A DNA stretch of 64,000 nucleotides, from the NCBI RefSeq assembly GCF_051106095.1, contig NC_135787.1, positions 173,437,001 to 173,501,000 of the forward strand, written 5' to 3'. Position 1 is the first letter of the stretch; each line of letters begins with the position of its first letter. This DNA is from Pogona vitticeps (lineage: Eukaryota; Chordata; Lepidosauria; Squamata; Agamidae). Positions 12,952 through 24,700 of this stretch are shown here, one piece after another. The notes under the pieces were generated by a model. That model saw nothing but the letters and a program-made list of their open reading frames with translations. It was not told the origin of the DNA and made no database searches. Made by a program: the position numbers and the translations under genes.

Positions 12952-13133
12952 AGCCAGTGTGGTATAGTGAGTAGAGTATCAGACTAGGACTCGGGACACT
13001 GGGGTTCACATCCTCCTTGAAGCACAAAAATGCACTGCTTTGACACTGGTAAATCACCACAAACATCTCACAGACTTTGAAAATCCCATTAGAGTCACCA
13101 TCAGTCAATAGTGATTTGAAGGCATATAAAATT
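12952..13133 (+). mobile_element. tRNA-derived SINE (Sauria-SINE type)
   Basis: The head AGCCAGTGTGGTATAGTGAG (A-box) is followed by the B-box-like TGGGGTTCACATCC. The 3' part GAAAATCCCATTAGAGTCAC..GATTTGAAGGCATAT aligns with the copy at 8676. Confidence 0.8.
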
Positions 13134-13461
13134 TTTCAGGATTGTGCTATTGTCCAGATGAATTAGGGATATACAGAAGCTGAGTAATGTTGCTTACAGT
13201 TCCAAAGTCTTGGTCAAGTTGCTGAATACTTGCATCTATATAGCCTTAGTCCAGTGGTGCTGAAGAACTCCCACTGTTGCTAACGCTGATTCTTATGGAG
13301 CATCTCATCACAGTGTATGGCTCTAAGTAAATGGAAATGAATGGAGAAGAAAGTAAATGGGAAGAGTTAAGGAAAGGACTTACACAAGGCAATTTGTCTT
13401 CTTTGGCTCTCAGAAGCTCTCTAGCAACTTCACGCACAAGTCTTTCCAATATGTCCTATCT

Positions 13462-13545
13462 GATCCTTCAAACTGGAAGTGCCAGAGATTGAATTTGTGA
13501 TTATGCAATCTACATGCTCTGCCATTAAGTAGCAGGAATACCAGG
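13462..13545 (-). mobile_element. tRNA-derived SINE fragment
   Basis: On the minus strand a degenerate pol III head reads GGCAGAGCATGTAGATTGCA, followed by a weak B-box. It resembles SINE remnants elsewhere in amniotes. The copy is old and short. Confidence 0.4.
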
Positions 13546-13882
13546 AGCAAATGAAGTTGCACGCACATTTATCTGTTACATTTTCTTGGTAGCAGTCAAA
13601 TATCAATTAACATTAATAGATCATGGATCAGATCGCCTGACAGCGATTCATGTGCAAAATATGAGACACAAGTATGGAAGTGATGTAGAATCTCATATTT
13701 CAAAAATTTACAGAGTACAGTAATCTAATATTTATTCCCAAGTTCCGGCACGTAGCAGAGCTTGCTTTCAGGTAAGTGTGCGTAGGGTTTTAGCCTTTGT
13801 TCCACCTGCTGTAAGTATGGCTAAATGTGTATAAAATCTTTCCCACCCATAGTTTGTCATGGCTTAAAAGCAAAGCAGAGCG

Positions 13883-14115
13883 TGCTGCTTATATACCGCC
13901 CCATAGCACTTCAAGCACTCTCTGGGCGGTTTACAAGTTAATTATGCAGGCTACACATTGCCGCCCCCCCAGCGAGCTGGGCACTCATTTTACCGACCTT
14001 GGAAGGATGGAAGGCAGAGTCAACCTTGAGCCGGCTACCTGGGATTTGAACCCCAGGTCGTGAGCACAGTTTTGGCTGCAGTACAGCAGTTTAACTACTG
14101 CGCCACGAGGCTCTG
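13883..14115 (-). mobile_element. tRNA-derived SINE, near full length
   Basis: On the minus strand the element opens GAGCCTCGTGGCGCAGTAGT (A-box) with B-box GGGGTTCAAATCCCAGG. The body crosses a CCGGCTCAAGGTTGACTCTG block and ends near GGGGCGGTATATAAGCAGCA. The head differs from the GTGGTGTAGTGG SINEs, so it is a separate family. Confidence 0.8.
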
Positions 14116-14902
14116 TGCTTCAGGGTGTTTTCGTTCATCAGTTCCAAAGCTTTTAGACACCTTTTTGGGGTTTCTACAGACTTTTTGGGATTAATTGGAG
14201 GAAATAAGACTTTGAAGTTACAGAACCTTTTCTGTAAAAATGCCCAAGTAAAGAATACAGTTTTTACAGTTGTGGATCATTGAACTGTTAAACTGAGTTA
14301 TCCCTTCACCGATAAACACTGGTTCATTTTGTATACCATCCAGTAACTGCAATTTTTCTTATATCTTGGTTCTACCCCTTAGCATTTTCAGATTACATAA
14401 ATTCGTAAACACACAGTTTAATGTATTTATTTTTTTGGCCGAGGGAAAAGTGATGAATTTAGGCTCAAGATTTCTGTTATGACCTTTGGATAGTTTAATA
14501 AGAACAGTATTTTTATGTAATTTTGCACATTGAAAATACTGATGTGTTTGATATCATTATTACAGTGCATCCATAATAAAAGCAGGGGGGAAAGCACAAT
14601 AGAATTATAAAGACCCTATTGCCAATTATCTTCAGATGACTCTAATGAAGGATTTTGATAAAAGCACTTTGAAAATTCAAGTTAAAATATCAGCCAGACC
14701 ATCTGCCAACATGCTTGTCGACCTTCTCAATACACCCTAAAAATCTAGTTCTCAATAACTTAGATTTTCAGAAGCCCTATGGATCACCCTATTCCCAGGA
14801 TGGTATTATGATGCATCAACCTCCCACAACCTGCTACCTTCTAGATTTATTCATACTACAGTTCCTATCACTTCTAGTCAGCTTGGGTCAGAGATTATGA
14901 GA

Positions 14903-15425
14903 GTTATTTATTTATTTAAGATGTTTTTACTCCTCCTTTCTTTTTTAAAAGGACCCAAGGTGGCTTACATCATTAACAGACAATATTTAAAGCTAGAAAC
15001 AATGAGTATAAAAAGGTAGCTCACATCATTAAAAGACTATTTAAAGGTTTAAAAAATGTATACAAATATTAGAAAGGAACAAACATATATCAGTTTGAGA
15101 AATGGTACACAAAACCAATACTAAAAACAAGTCAAAGCACTAATTCAAAATAATCCATTAAAAAATCCTGCTCATTCAAGCCAGTTACTGAGGGAAGGCA
15201 TGCTTGAAGAGAGAGGTCTTTGCCTCCTTGCAGAAAGACAGCAAAGATGGGGTCCGACTGGCCTCCTGTGGGAGGGAGTTCCAAAGTCTGGAAGGACCAA
15301 CAGAGAAGGCTTTCTCCGGTGTCCCCATCAAACATGTCTGTGAAGGTGGTGGGACTGAGAGGAAAGCCTCTCCTGGTGATCTTGACGCCCAAGCAGGATC
15401 GTAATGGGAGTTGTGTACCAAAATA
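14903..15425 (-). mobile_element. L2-like LINE, ORF2 C-terminal end and 3' UTR
   Basis: On the minus strand a decayed frame reads VPPPSQTCLMGTPEKAFSVG then PSRLWNSLPQEA and KTSLFKHAFP. This is the RAFSVAxPRLWNSLP...LKTHLF stretch that closes ORF2 of L2-type LINEs. The 14903-15100 part is the AT-rich 3' UTR. The same family occurs inverted at 405-770. Confidence 0.75.
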
Positions 15426-16287
15426 TCAAATTGGGCACCAAATTCAAGAAGACTAGCCTATATGTTTGATAACTTCATAAGTAATTATTTGAGCAGCTTA
15501 CCTCAAGCAGACATGTGATTTTTTGGATCCCTTTTAAAAACTAATTATGCCATCCACTTTCCTGCTGCTCCTGAGGGAACTATACGCCTTATCTTTTCTT
15601 CCCTTTTCTTTTTTTAAAGACCAGCAAAGATCAGTTTTGTGCAGAACTTTCACTTGGATAGCATCTGGAGACACTGTGATTATGTTTTCAGTTTGTTAGT
15701 AAGATCATATCTTTCAAACACATTCCTCAGACTCACTAATTGCAAATATCAATTCACACAGTATTTCACTTACTTTTGAACCACTGGGAGATAAAACATG
15801 AGGTTTTTGTAACTGTAACAGAAAAAGGTACCTGCCTTCCATCTTCTGTAGCAAAGAACAATACAAAGAATTCATTCAATGTCTCCACAACGCCCTTATT
15901 CCCTTTTGGTATGACCTTACCTGTCTGGCCAACCTATGGTTAATCTACCTCCATGACCAGTTCCTGGTTTCTGATTTATCTGAAGAATGTGTTACTGCTT
16001 TTTCTTGATATTATCAGGGATATTCTGCTGAAAATCCCATTTTTGGATCTTTTACTTTCAGTTTGCTTTTCTTTTTCCCTTTCTGGTGCAAATTTCTGTT
16101 TTACTGTATTCCTTTTCTCATTCCTCATCTATTAAGTACGTAGGAAATCTTGGAATACAGCAAATGCCAGCACAACTGCACTCCCAGACATATAGCACAC
16201 CGGGCCCCAAAGACAGCCATCGCTCCAGCGTCACACGGCAGTTAGGTCTTGCGTTCAACTCTCTATGGCAGATTATTCTGCGTGCAT
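15426..16287. other. Intergenic DNA, no recognised feature
   Basis: AT-rich DNA between an L2-like LINE and a SINE; nothing recognised. Confidence 0.5.
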
Positions 16288-16400
16288 GACAGCCAGTGTG
16301 GTGTAGAGTTGCACCGTCAGACAAGGACTAGTAACTGCCACGTCTGAAACACAAACCAAACTCAGTCATAAAGCTCCCTGGATGGCCTCAAGTCAGTCAC
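16288..16400 (+). mobile_element. Partial tRNA-derived SINE
   Basis: The head AGCCAGTGTGGTGTAGAGTT matches the SINE heads at 8676 and 12952. The body decays quickly. Confidence 0.55.
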
Positions 16401-16720
16401 TGAGTTTATTTATACCACACAGTTATAGTGTTCTGATACTACATTAACTGCATTGGCCTGGGATCTGTCATTTTGTGAGGCAGACAAAACTCATGACAAA
16501 GAGCTCCAGTGCTGTGTTCAGGTGCTCTAGCACAGAACTCTTAACTGTCTTATAAAACAACAAATCTCAGGATTATGTAGGATGGGGCTGTAGGAGTTAA
16601 GATTATTTAATGCTGTGACTGTAAGTGAATGAAATTGAATGTGCTGAACTGATCAACCAATGTTACAAGAGAAGGACCTCAGTGTCTATCAAGTTAACTT
16701 ACCTGAATGAGTTCTGATGG

Positions 16721-16866
16721 TAGTTTCATCATCATCATCATCATCTTAGAACTGCATAGCTGAAAGGGGCCCTATGGGTCATCGAGTCCAGCCCCTGTCA
16801 TGGAGGCACCGAAGGGAATCAAGCTCCCAACCTCTTAGCTAGATGCTTAAACCACTGAGCTATCCA
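16721..16866 (-). mobile_element. tRNA SINE with CR1-like tail and (GAT)n end
   Basis: On the minus strand it starts GCTGGATAGCTCAGTGGTTT (A-box) with GGGAGCTTGATTCCC as B-box region. It then changes to GGGGCTGGACTCGATGACCC..AGCTATGCAGTTCTAAGATG and ends in a GAT run. The second half resembles the 3' end of the CR1 LINEs at 30008 and 50110, so it likely used CR1 machinery. Confidence 0.75.
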
Positions 16867-17189
16867 GCAATTTAACAGAGTTGAGTGTGAAACAGGATGG
16901 AGGGGGGGAAAAGAAAGAAATGAAAAAAAAAAACTGGTAACATCCAATGAATTCATTATGAAAGAGATGCAAAAGTCTCAGGATGTACGTATAAAGATGT
17001 AGATTCATTCAGTTTTAAAATCTTCCAAATGCAATTCAGCCCATCAATAATGTGGAACTAAAAAACAGCCCTAAGAAGATGCACAGGACAAACCACAAAT
17101 TATTGCCCAGCCGAAAGCCACAAACTGTTTTAGCTGAAACAAGTTGAGTAGATTTTAAATTGTAATAATTCTAGTTTTTATATATTGCA

Positions 17190-17470
17190 TTTGATGAAGT
17201 GGGTTTTGCATCTCTTGGTGATTTAATCCCTTCTCCGATCTTATAGCCATTTGTAGAACAAATTCAACGTATTAAAGTATTCTGAATCTTTTCTCTCTCT
17301 TAGTCTCAGTGTAAGTCTATCCATTTCTGCACAATCTAAAATCTTCTTAATTATCTCTTCTTCTCTTGGTATTACTTCATTTTTCCAACGTTGTGCAAAC
17401 AGAATCCTAGCTGCTGTCACAATATGCAGTGTTAAGAAACCAACTGTTTATCAAAATCCTCTGGTAAAAA
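17190..17470 (-). mobile_element. L1-type LINE, ORF2 C-terminal fragment
   Basis: On the minus strand a frame reads TAARILFAQRWKNEVIPREE, then ILDCAEMDRLTLRLRER. This resembles the C terminus of L1 ORF2 (AARIL(Y/F)AQ.WK..P...EW...). Only this fragment remains, without the 3' poly(A). Confidence 0.65.
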
Positions 17471-17719
17471 TACCTAACCGAAACAGTTCTGGTTTAAGCC
17501 TTCCTGGCCCTTTGAATACTTCTAGTGAATGCCACAGCTTTTACAACACAATAAAAAAAAACCAGCAATGTTTGTACTGTAATGACTGTGCAACCATGGA
17601 GAAATGAGCTGGAGAATGAAAACACAACTGAGTTGTTGTGCAAACAGCTGGCTTCATGTTTGCTATACAGCCCTATACAGAAGTAAAAACACTGCTACTT
17701 TCTGAAGGACCAGCCCATT

Positions 17720-17725
17720 TTTATT
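17720..17725 (-). terminator. Candidate TMEM213 poly(A) signal
   Basis: AATAAA on the minus strand (TTTATT on +) lies about 570 bp past the TMEM213 stop. It is the first canonical hexamer I see downstream, which would give a 3' UTR of roughly 0.6 kb. Confidence 0.4.
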
Positions 17726-18290
17726 CGATTATCTGTGGCATGGCTTGGATTCACTTTAAAAAGAGAAAGAAAGGGAAAAAGAAAGCAGAAATTTACAAGT
17801 TTTGATTCAAGAGATGGAGTCTGCAAAACATCACATTACTAACTTCAAAGGGGATGAATTTCACTACACATGGACAATTCACAACTAAGCAGAACTTGAA
17901 AATGTTACATTTTAGATTCCATTTCTAAAAATTCCCCAGCCAGCATCACCATTGAAAAAAATAAACTTTTACAAGCTGAGTCAAGAGAATAAAGAAAAGC
18001 AGTACAATCTTGTTTGGTGGGACTGTGAATACATGCCATATGAAGTTGTTCCCCTGCCCCCAAACTTGATGAGATAGATGGATGTACATGGACACTGAAG
18101 CATGGCTTCTCAGCTGCCAGTTTCTCCTTGGCTCCCTTTTACAGGGAGCCATACATAAATGTCCTTTCCCCCCCCCCACACACACACACTTCAGCAACAG
18201 AGCAAGTGAAATTAATCCTTTTTCAATTCTCTCCTTGCACCTTTGTATATGATGTTGGCAGGTGCAAGTATTGGTCAGTTTTGCCAGGCA

Positions 18291-18460
18291 TCATGCTTCT
18301 AGGTATTTCGGTTCATCAGGCCTGAGTTTCATGAGTTTACTGATGCAGAGAAGGATCAGGGTGAGAAACCAGAGACTCCAACCGACCGCTGCAGCAATCC
18401 AGCCATATTCATCCACCCCAAACTGACAACACTTGGCAGCTTCTGAGCAGAATTCTTGAT
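18291..18460 (-). CDS. TMEM213: TMEM213 coding exon 3 (membrane segment and stop)
   Basis: On the minus strand the acceptor is TTCTCTACCATCAG|AT and the stop is TGA at 18293-18291. The exon encodes QEFCSEAAKCCQFGVDEYG and WIAAAVGWSLWFLTLILLC, then KLMKLRPDEP. This is the strongest match to human TMEM213. The open frame runs 5' to 18566 through the intron; that extension is not coding. Confidence 0.96.
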
Positions 18461-21400
18461 CTGATGGTAGAGAAAGAAAAAGAAGTTCTTCCATTGGGAA
18501 GTACAATATTTTGCTTGAGCCCACATACAGGCTGAACATTAGATGTGTGCTGATCTGTGAGAGCACAGCTTGGGAATGTTAACTTTTAGGACAACAAATC
18601 CCATCATCCCCCAGGCAGCACTGCTTATACTAGGTGAGGAACTGTGAGAGCTGTTGTCTTCCTGACCCCTAGAGTTTGGCCACTAGGACTACAGTAGCCA
18701 CATGAGAAAGACAGCAGAAAAGATAGCCCAGAAAGGAATAACAACATTCAGCTCATCAACACAAGATGACAAGACAATCGTCATGGATTTTCTTCCATAG
18801 ATTTCAAGTTGGTTTGGCTGGGTGAGCATTTAGAATGATTTTTTGTGTGTTTATTAATACACTTAGAGGCTAAGATTATCTGATTTTATTCAGGAATTAA
18901 TCCTTTCTTGATTAACGCAGGCTTCTGGTTTTCCCCCCAAAGGTCTACAAAGTTTTGTAGGACTTTTAGGGAGAGGTTCAGACATCCGACTTCCTGATCT
19001 GACACCTGGAACTGCCTCTTTAGAAATTCTGGTAGACACGACATCATTGCTGAACACACATACTTACGAGGACATGAAGAGTTGGCAGAGCGTCCCTTTG
19101 TCTCTAGAAAATGAGAGAACAGTAGCAAGTTAGGATTTACACTTTGATTTATAGTTTGGGAATCTGATTATATGTACATCACCCAGAATAATGCAGTGTA
19201 CTAATGGAGCAGTGAATGAATGAATGAATTATTATTAGTGTGTTTTGAAATATTTTAAACATTTTAAGCTACATTTCATCCTTACAGATCCCAGGGTGGT
19301 GTACTAATATAATTGAATGATACAAATGCCTCCGAAGCTCCCCCCGATGTATTGTCTCAGCGCTTCTGGGAGTTGTAGCCAAAAATATGTTACTATTATG
19401 GCTCTGAAGTGAGACTGCATATTCCTCAGAATCACAGATCTGTGAAGCTCCATGTCCTTTTTTTTCTAAGACAACAAAAACTGCAATGTGAAAGGACACT
19501 CCGCCCTCCAGATTAGCTTCAAAAAGCTAGTGTTGGTTTATTTTTCCTCACTTCATTCTCTTTTGCGACCAAGTGCTTCAATTCAAATGAATGAGTGTCA
19601 CAACGTTCTGGGTGGGGGAATACCTTTTCTGGATCACTAGAATGCTGCCAAAGAGGAGTTCTCCAAAATTCCTTATTAGGCAATCGTGGTATTTTATTCA
19701 GTTGTTAAAGCAAATAGTCCAAAAGTGGGACTTTGGCTCTTAAAATCAGAATGCTAATAAGGTCAAATATAGATCCCACCTGAGACTGAGGTGCAAGGTT
19801 TCCTTCCTCTGTGTGTCTTGGACCTCAATACTTTTCACTCTTTGGTCTTCTGTGGAATCTGCAAATACCATCCGGCCTTGTTAGCACTCTTGTTTCAAGA
19901 GCCATGGACCTCACATCTGGTCCAATAATTGGCCTGTTTGCCTTAAGTGCAAACTTTATACTGTCTTTGCCTGATGAAGAATTCTGGAAGACATAAAAGT
20001 TTACCTTGTTTGTAAGCTGTTCCTTATCCAATATAGCTATTGTCAATCCAGACCTTTGTGCCTAGGAATAGATCCCATGAGCACTGTGCTCCCTGCCTAT
20101 GTACTTCTAAATTTTGCTCTTCTGGTACAAATGCAGCTGGCCTTCTTTTACCAACCAATTTTTGCTATGTTCTTCTTTCGTCAAAAGATCAGTTGATTAC
20201 CATGTTCTCCTTTTCTGCCCCAAAATGGCATTCAAGGTAAACTAGGAATAGCATAATGGAAATAAAAATAAATAAAATCAAAATGTGAAATCAAGTGAAA
20301 AACATAGTTGGAAGACATCAATAAAAAGAAATGTCAACACTCTTGGCTAGAACACAGAAGAATGACTGGATTTCAAAAAGTCCTTGCTTGTCAGCAGAAG
20401 AATGATGCAGAACAGACCTCTCTAGACTCCCTCATCAGGGAGTTCCAGATCAGCTCCAAAGAAAGGCCTCCCTTGAAGATTTCAAGATGTAAGAAACTTT
20501 GTAAAGTCCATCTGGTCCCCGAGTGTTACGAGTCACGACCAGCACTTTGGAATCTGCCCAGAAGCAGATCCAACTAGAGAGTCAGTCCCTGTAGCATTGT
20601 TGTTGTTGTTGTTTAGTCATTTAGTCTTGTCTGACTCTTCGTGACTCCATGGACCAGAGCATGCTAGGCACTCCTGTCTTCCACTGCCTCCCAGAGTTGG
20701 GTCAAATTCATGTTGGTGGCTTCAGTGACACTGTCCAACCATCTCGTTCTCTGTCGTCCCCTTCTCCTCTTGACCTCACACTTTCCCAACATCAGGGTCT
20801 TTTCCAGGGAGTCTTCTCTTCTCATGAGATGGACAAAATATTGGAGCCTCAGCTTCAGAATCTGTCTTTCCAGTGAGCACTCAGAGTTGATTTTCTTCAA
20901 AATGGATAGGTTTGTTCTCTTTGCAGTCCAGGGGACTCTCAAGAGTCTCCTCCAGCACCACAATTCAAAAGCATCAATTAAAACAATGAATCCCACTGCA
21001 GTATTCTGGACCAGCTGGAGTTTCTTTTGAAAGACAGATCCCCACACAATACACTACAGTGATTCACATGAGATGTAACCAAGGTGCACATAAATCTTCC
21101 CAAAGGCAAGAAGAATACGTGACTACCTCACCATGTGCCCTGGGCCAAAAATATTTTTTAAAAGCACTTCACTTTCCTCCATCGTCGTGTGAAAAGATCT
21201 TTAGTCAAGATACCCTTGCTTTAGCATTATCTAGCCTGAATTTCCTCTAGATCAGTCTGTAGATTAACAACTGCTGTTTTCAAAAATTTCCACAGGGAAC
21301 AATCCTCTAAACATTACAGTTTTAAAAAAAGTCCAGTGATTTGATGATGACTGCAATCAAATATATGCAGTTACCACTCAGTTCCCGTTCTTACTCTGTA

Positions 21401-21722
21401 ATGATTGAGATTTTCCCAATTCCACGTGCACCCAAACATAGAAAAGTAACCGGGGGAGAGGGGACGGGACAGAGCACAAAAATCCTCCAGCTAGAGTACA
21501 AACATCTAAAATCCTTACGTCCAAATGCTGAATCCACAAATAGACAGCCACCATGACTTTTAAAAGTATTTCCCCCACTTTTCTGCAACCCTCCACATAA
21601 CTTTTCTAAATTTTACGCCTGCTTTTATGACAAAAGCGGAAGAAATCACCTTCTGAAAAAGAAGCGCAGCGAACCAAGGACAGCACAAGGATGGTCAGAG
21701 CAAGACGCCTCAGCAGATCCAT
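18291..21722 (-). CDS. TMEM213: TMEM213, complete three-exon gene
   Basis: TMEM213 is a small single-pass membrane protein of unknown function, reported as kidney-enriched in humans. The coding exons on the minus strand are 21722-21650, 19103-19068 and 18460-18291 (73 + 36 + 170 nt). They make 93 codons including stop, so 92 residues against about 107 in human. Residues 1-20 form a signal peptide (MDLLRRLALTILVLSLVRCA) and N32 lies in an NSS glycosylation sequon. C41, C47 and C48 form the FCSEAAKCC cluster. The near-invariant block GVDEYGWIAAAVGWSLWF leads into one helix (about 57-76), followed by a short tail KLMKLRPDEPKYLEA. Both junctions are phase 1 and restore Glu25 and His37. The gene is divergent from ATP6V0A4, as in human. 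Confidence 0.9.
19068..19103 (-). CDS. TMEM213: TMEM213 coding exon 2 (36-nt microexon)
   Basis: A 36-nt interval lies between the acceptor TTTTCTAG and the consensus donor GTAAGT on the minus strand. It enters and leaves in phase 1 and encodes TKGRSANSSCP plus two split codons (E, H). The Asn-Ser-Ser sequon echoes the NSS-rich stretch of the human protein. The assignment rests on splice sites, phase and position rather than on strong homology. Confidence 0.78.
20440..21110 (-). mobile_element. L2-like LINE remnant split by a BovB insertion
   Basis: Both flanks of the BovB copy (20440-20596 and 20986-21110) resemble the L2-like 3' region. The right flank reads on the minus strand KLQLVQNTAV, the LQLVQNTA motif of L2 ORF2. 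It lies in TMEM213 intron 1. Confidence 0.5.
20597..20985 (-). mobile_element. BovB (RTE) LINE, ORF2 C-terminal and 3' end
   Basis: On the minus strand a long open frame reads DAFELWCWRRLLRVPWTAKR, LQYFVHLMRREDSLEKTLML and RRGRQRTRWLDSVTEATNM, the closing part of the BovB ORF2 protein. It ends with the BovB 3' end TGACTAAACAACAACAACAA. The copy is 5'-truncated, as is usual. BovB is known to have moved between squamates, ruminants and other animals. Confidence 0.9.
21650..21722 (-). CDS. TMEM213: TMEM213 coding exon 1 (signal peptide)
   Basis: ATG at 21722-21720 on the minus strand opens 24 codons reading MDLLRRLALTILVLSLVRCA then SFSE. This is a short basic start, a hydrophobic core and small residues near a likely cleavage site. 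The exon ends GAAG|GTGATT, leaving one base that completes Glu25 with exon 2. No TATA box was recognised upstream. The exact 5' UTR is not defined. Confidence 0.78.
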
Positions 21723-24700
21723 TCATAAATGTTGGACCCCAGCCCCTAATAATCCTGTTGATTTGTACTGAAGCCACCAGCTGCCAGCGGAGAGATGATG
21801 GCAGGGTTACAAAGCAACATCAGATGTTGCGTCCAGACTCCAGACCATGGGTGGAGAAAATTAACTTCCTGCTGTGCTCAAGGACGTTGAGTTCACCTAC
21901 TGCCAGAGGAGCTTTCCCTAAACGACAGAAAGAAGCAACCAGCCCCTCCTCCCAAGCTGTGTGACTGGTAGCTTCCAAGGGCAGTTAATAACAAACAGAA
22001 TTAAGCACATACATTTCTTCATGTTTAGCTGTTCATTGTCCCACCAAACTGCTTTTTGGGGTGTTGTGGATCTGAACAGATGCTATTTCTAGAATAACTT
22101 GGTTAATATTAAATTCCTTCAGAGAAGTATATAAAAACCAAGAATTCTTGCTGCATGGTGTTTTATAATTTCATCTGGGTAATAAACGTTCACCATCTTC
22201 TCTCTTCCTTACACAAAACAGGAAAGATCCCTTAATGTTTTTAGTCTTTCCTACAGATTTTCCCCTTCCAGCGATGTTCAGAGAATTAGTTGTGTTAAGT
22301 CTATTGGAGACTTTGATTTTTGTCTTGCCAGCAAACCACTGTTTATATTTTATTTGTTTATTTAATTCATATTCCACCTTTTTCCTTTGAAGGGCACAAG
22401 GCTTTAACTGCTTGTTGCAAAAACATCATTTCAATAATTTCATATCCCAGCATTTCAAGATCTCAATTCCACTTGGGCAGTTTTACTTGTCTTTACTGTT
22501 ATACTTGTGATTTGTGATTCAAGTGATTCTCTTTGTTTTTCTATTTGTAAATCACCCCAAGGTCTTTTACAAACTGACAGTATACTATGTGAACAGTTTT
22601 ATTCATGCATATCTGCATGAATACATGAAGCAGGGACAGCCAAACATATTCTGCTGTCTGAGGCAAAGCAGTAAAATGTGCTGTCCTAATTCTAAATTTA
22701 GCGTATCTAAAGACAACTAAGTTACCTTGGCAGTGCCAAACCCATCAGCATCCCTGTCCACTTCTCTGGAAAAAAAGATCAGTAAATTCATAACAAACCT
22801 TTAGTTGCCTTATTATGGAACCAAGCATCTTCTATCTCAGGAGTCTCCCACCTGGTAAGGATGGTCTCGCATAGCAGCAGAATTATCCTTGAAACTTGTA
22901 GCAGCTGAAAAAAAGAACAGATTCGTAATGAAAACCTACTTTCTTGGAGCTTAATAAAAGTTGACCAATCTCAGTCAAATAGACTGAATTGACCCAAACA
23001 ACTTAATGGGTTTAGCTTCCAGCATTCATAATGGCACATCATCATCTTGACCCTTCTCCACACCAGCTGCCAGTCTATGAAGTTTCTTTTGCTGTGAGCT
23101 AGGCACATGTTATCCATGGTGGCAAAAAGAAAACACAAGCCAAATGCTTGACAGAAGTCTCAGAAATGCTCTATAGGTATCACATAACCCTTTTCTCCTT
23201 TTCTTGCTCTCTAGCTCAACAGAGCAGCCTTGTACAGTATTTGCAATGCATACCACAAAATGTTAATGCAGTGTACATGGGGAATCTATGGGATTGATCC
23301 AATGATAATCTGTATTCAAAGATATGCTGGATGTGAATTGTTTGGAATATACTGTCCAAGATTTGAAAATCACTAGTTAGAAATGAGTAATTTGCAACTA
23401 GTATCCAGAATTCTACTGACAGTTCATAGAAATGTATTTCTGATACATACCATGAACACTACCAGCAGCTCCTTAATGAGTACTGTATTAATTTGCTGCT
23501 CTGTTTCTCTTATGCAAACATACATTGAGAACAGGATTCTGTACTATTTGTTTTTTTTTTACTACTAGGGTAAATTGTGACTGTAATTTAGTGAGGGATA
23601 ACTTCATTCCCCCTCCTGTAAGCAACTTTTAATTTTATTTTCTAGTTATGGCATGTGCTCTTACTCAAGGGAGAAGGAGTATTTCACATGTCAACTGTTG
23701 GCTTATGCTGCTGCTTTATGCTGTCTTGTTGGGTCAACAACAAGGTGGATGTGAGCACATTATGTTTTTCTCCACTGGTGAGAAGCTAGGAGCAGTCAAA
23801 TGGATGTTCAAAACCTACTAAATCTAGGAATCAGCTTTTTCTGGGACTACCAACTATATGGAGACCTGTTATTTTAACTCTGTTTTTACCAAGGTTTACA
23901 CCACCTTGGTGAATATTTGTTTATAAATTGGAATGAAAGAACAGTTTTGTTTTAGGTTTCAACTTTCAAGGAAGTCACAGCAGCTTCCAGCAGGTTTTTC
24001 AGCAGGCAGTTCTCGTGGACTCTTGCCTTTCTCATAGATCAGAAGGATAACTTTTTATCCCTCCTTGCCCACATAACATAAGACCATTCAGTGTTTAAAG
24101 AACTTCCTTCACGCAATATGAGTTTCTTTTCAGAACTGAAACAGAACATGCAAGAAACTAAATGCTATAGTTCAGAAAGATTTTGTAAATATTTATTACA
24201 CTGTTTGGTGCCTCCTGAGTTTATTCTCTTTGTGCTGGAGAAAGAACAGACCTACATGTTTAAATAGTTTTAAATTAATTATATTTCATTCCATCTGTCA
24301 TTACTTTTCCTGCTGAGGCAAATGGAAGGATTTAAAGGGCCAGAGCTACTGATAGAAAGGGGAAGTGTTACTTTTCTGGACTACAACTTTCATGATTCTG
24401 CAGCAAGCATTGCCACTGTGAGTTGTAGTTCTAAGGAACAACATTTCTCAACTCACTATTTCAGGGGGTGGTCTCCTGTTGCGTAGTGTCTACTTAATGA
24501 AGCATACACAAAGGGAAGGAACAAGGTCACACCTAGCTCTGACGTTTACATTTTGCATGCACATAATGGATGTTTACAGACAGCCACATGCGATTGTGAC
24601 ATCCTCATATCACAGCTTTCCAGATGTTCTGACCCAACATCAGTCAGAGCTGGAGGACAATGTCACCCAGCATGTTTAGAGTCCACCTGGTTCTGGTAAA

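Larger units (their letters stand above)
19104..21649 (-). other. TMEM213 intron 1
   Basis: The intron runs from donor GTGATT (21649) to acceptor TTTTCTAG. It holds the nested L2/BovB pair. The remaining sequence shows no further coding exon. Confidence 0.6.

Noticed and set aside
13883-14115. tRNA gene on the minus strand
   Set aside because: A- and B-box motifs are present but there is no cloverleaf or proper anticodon arm, and a non-tRNA body follows. It is a SINE.
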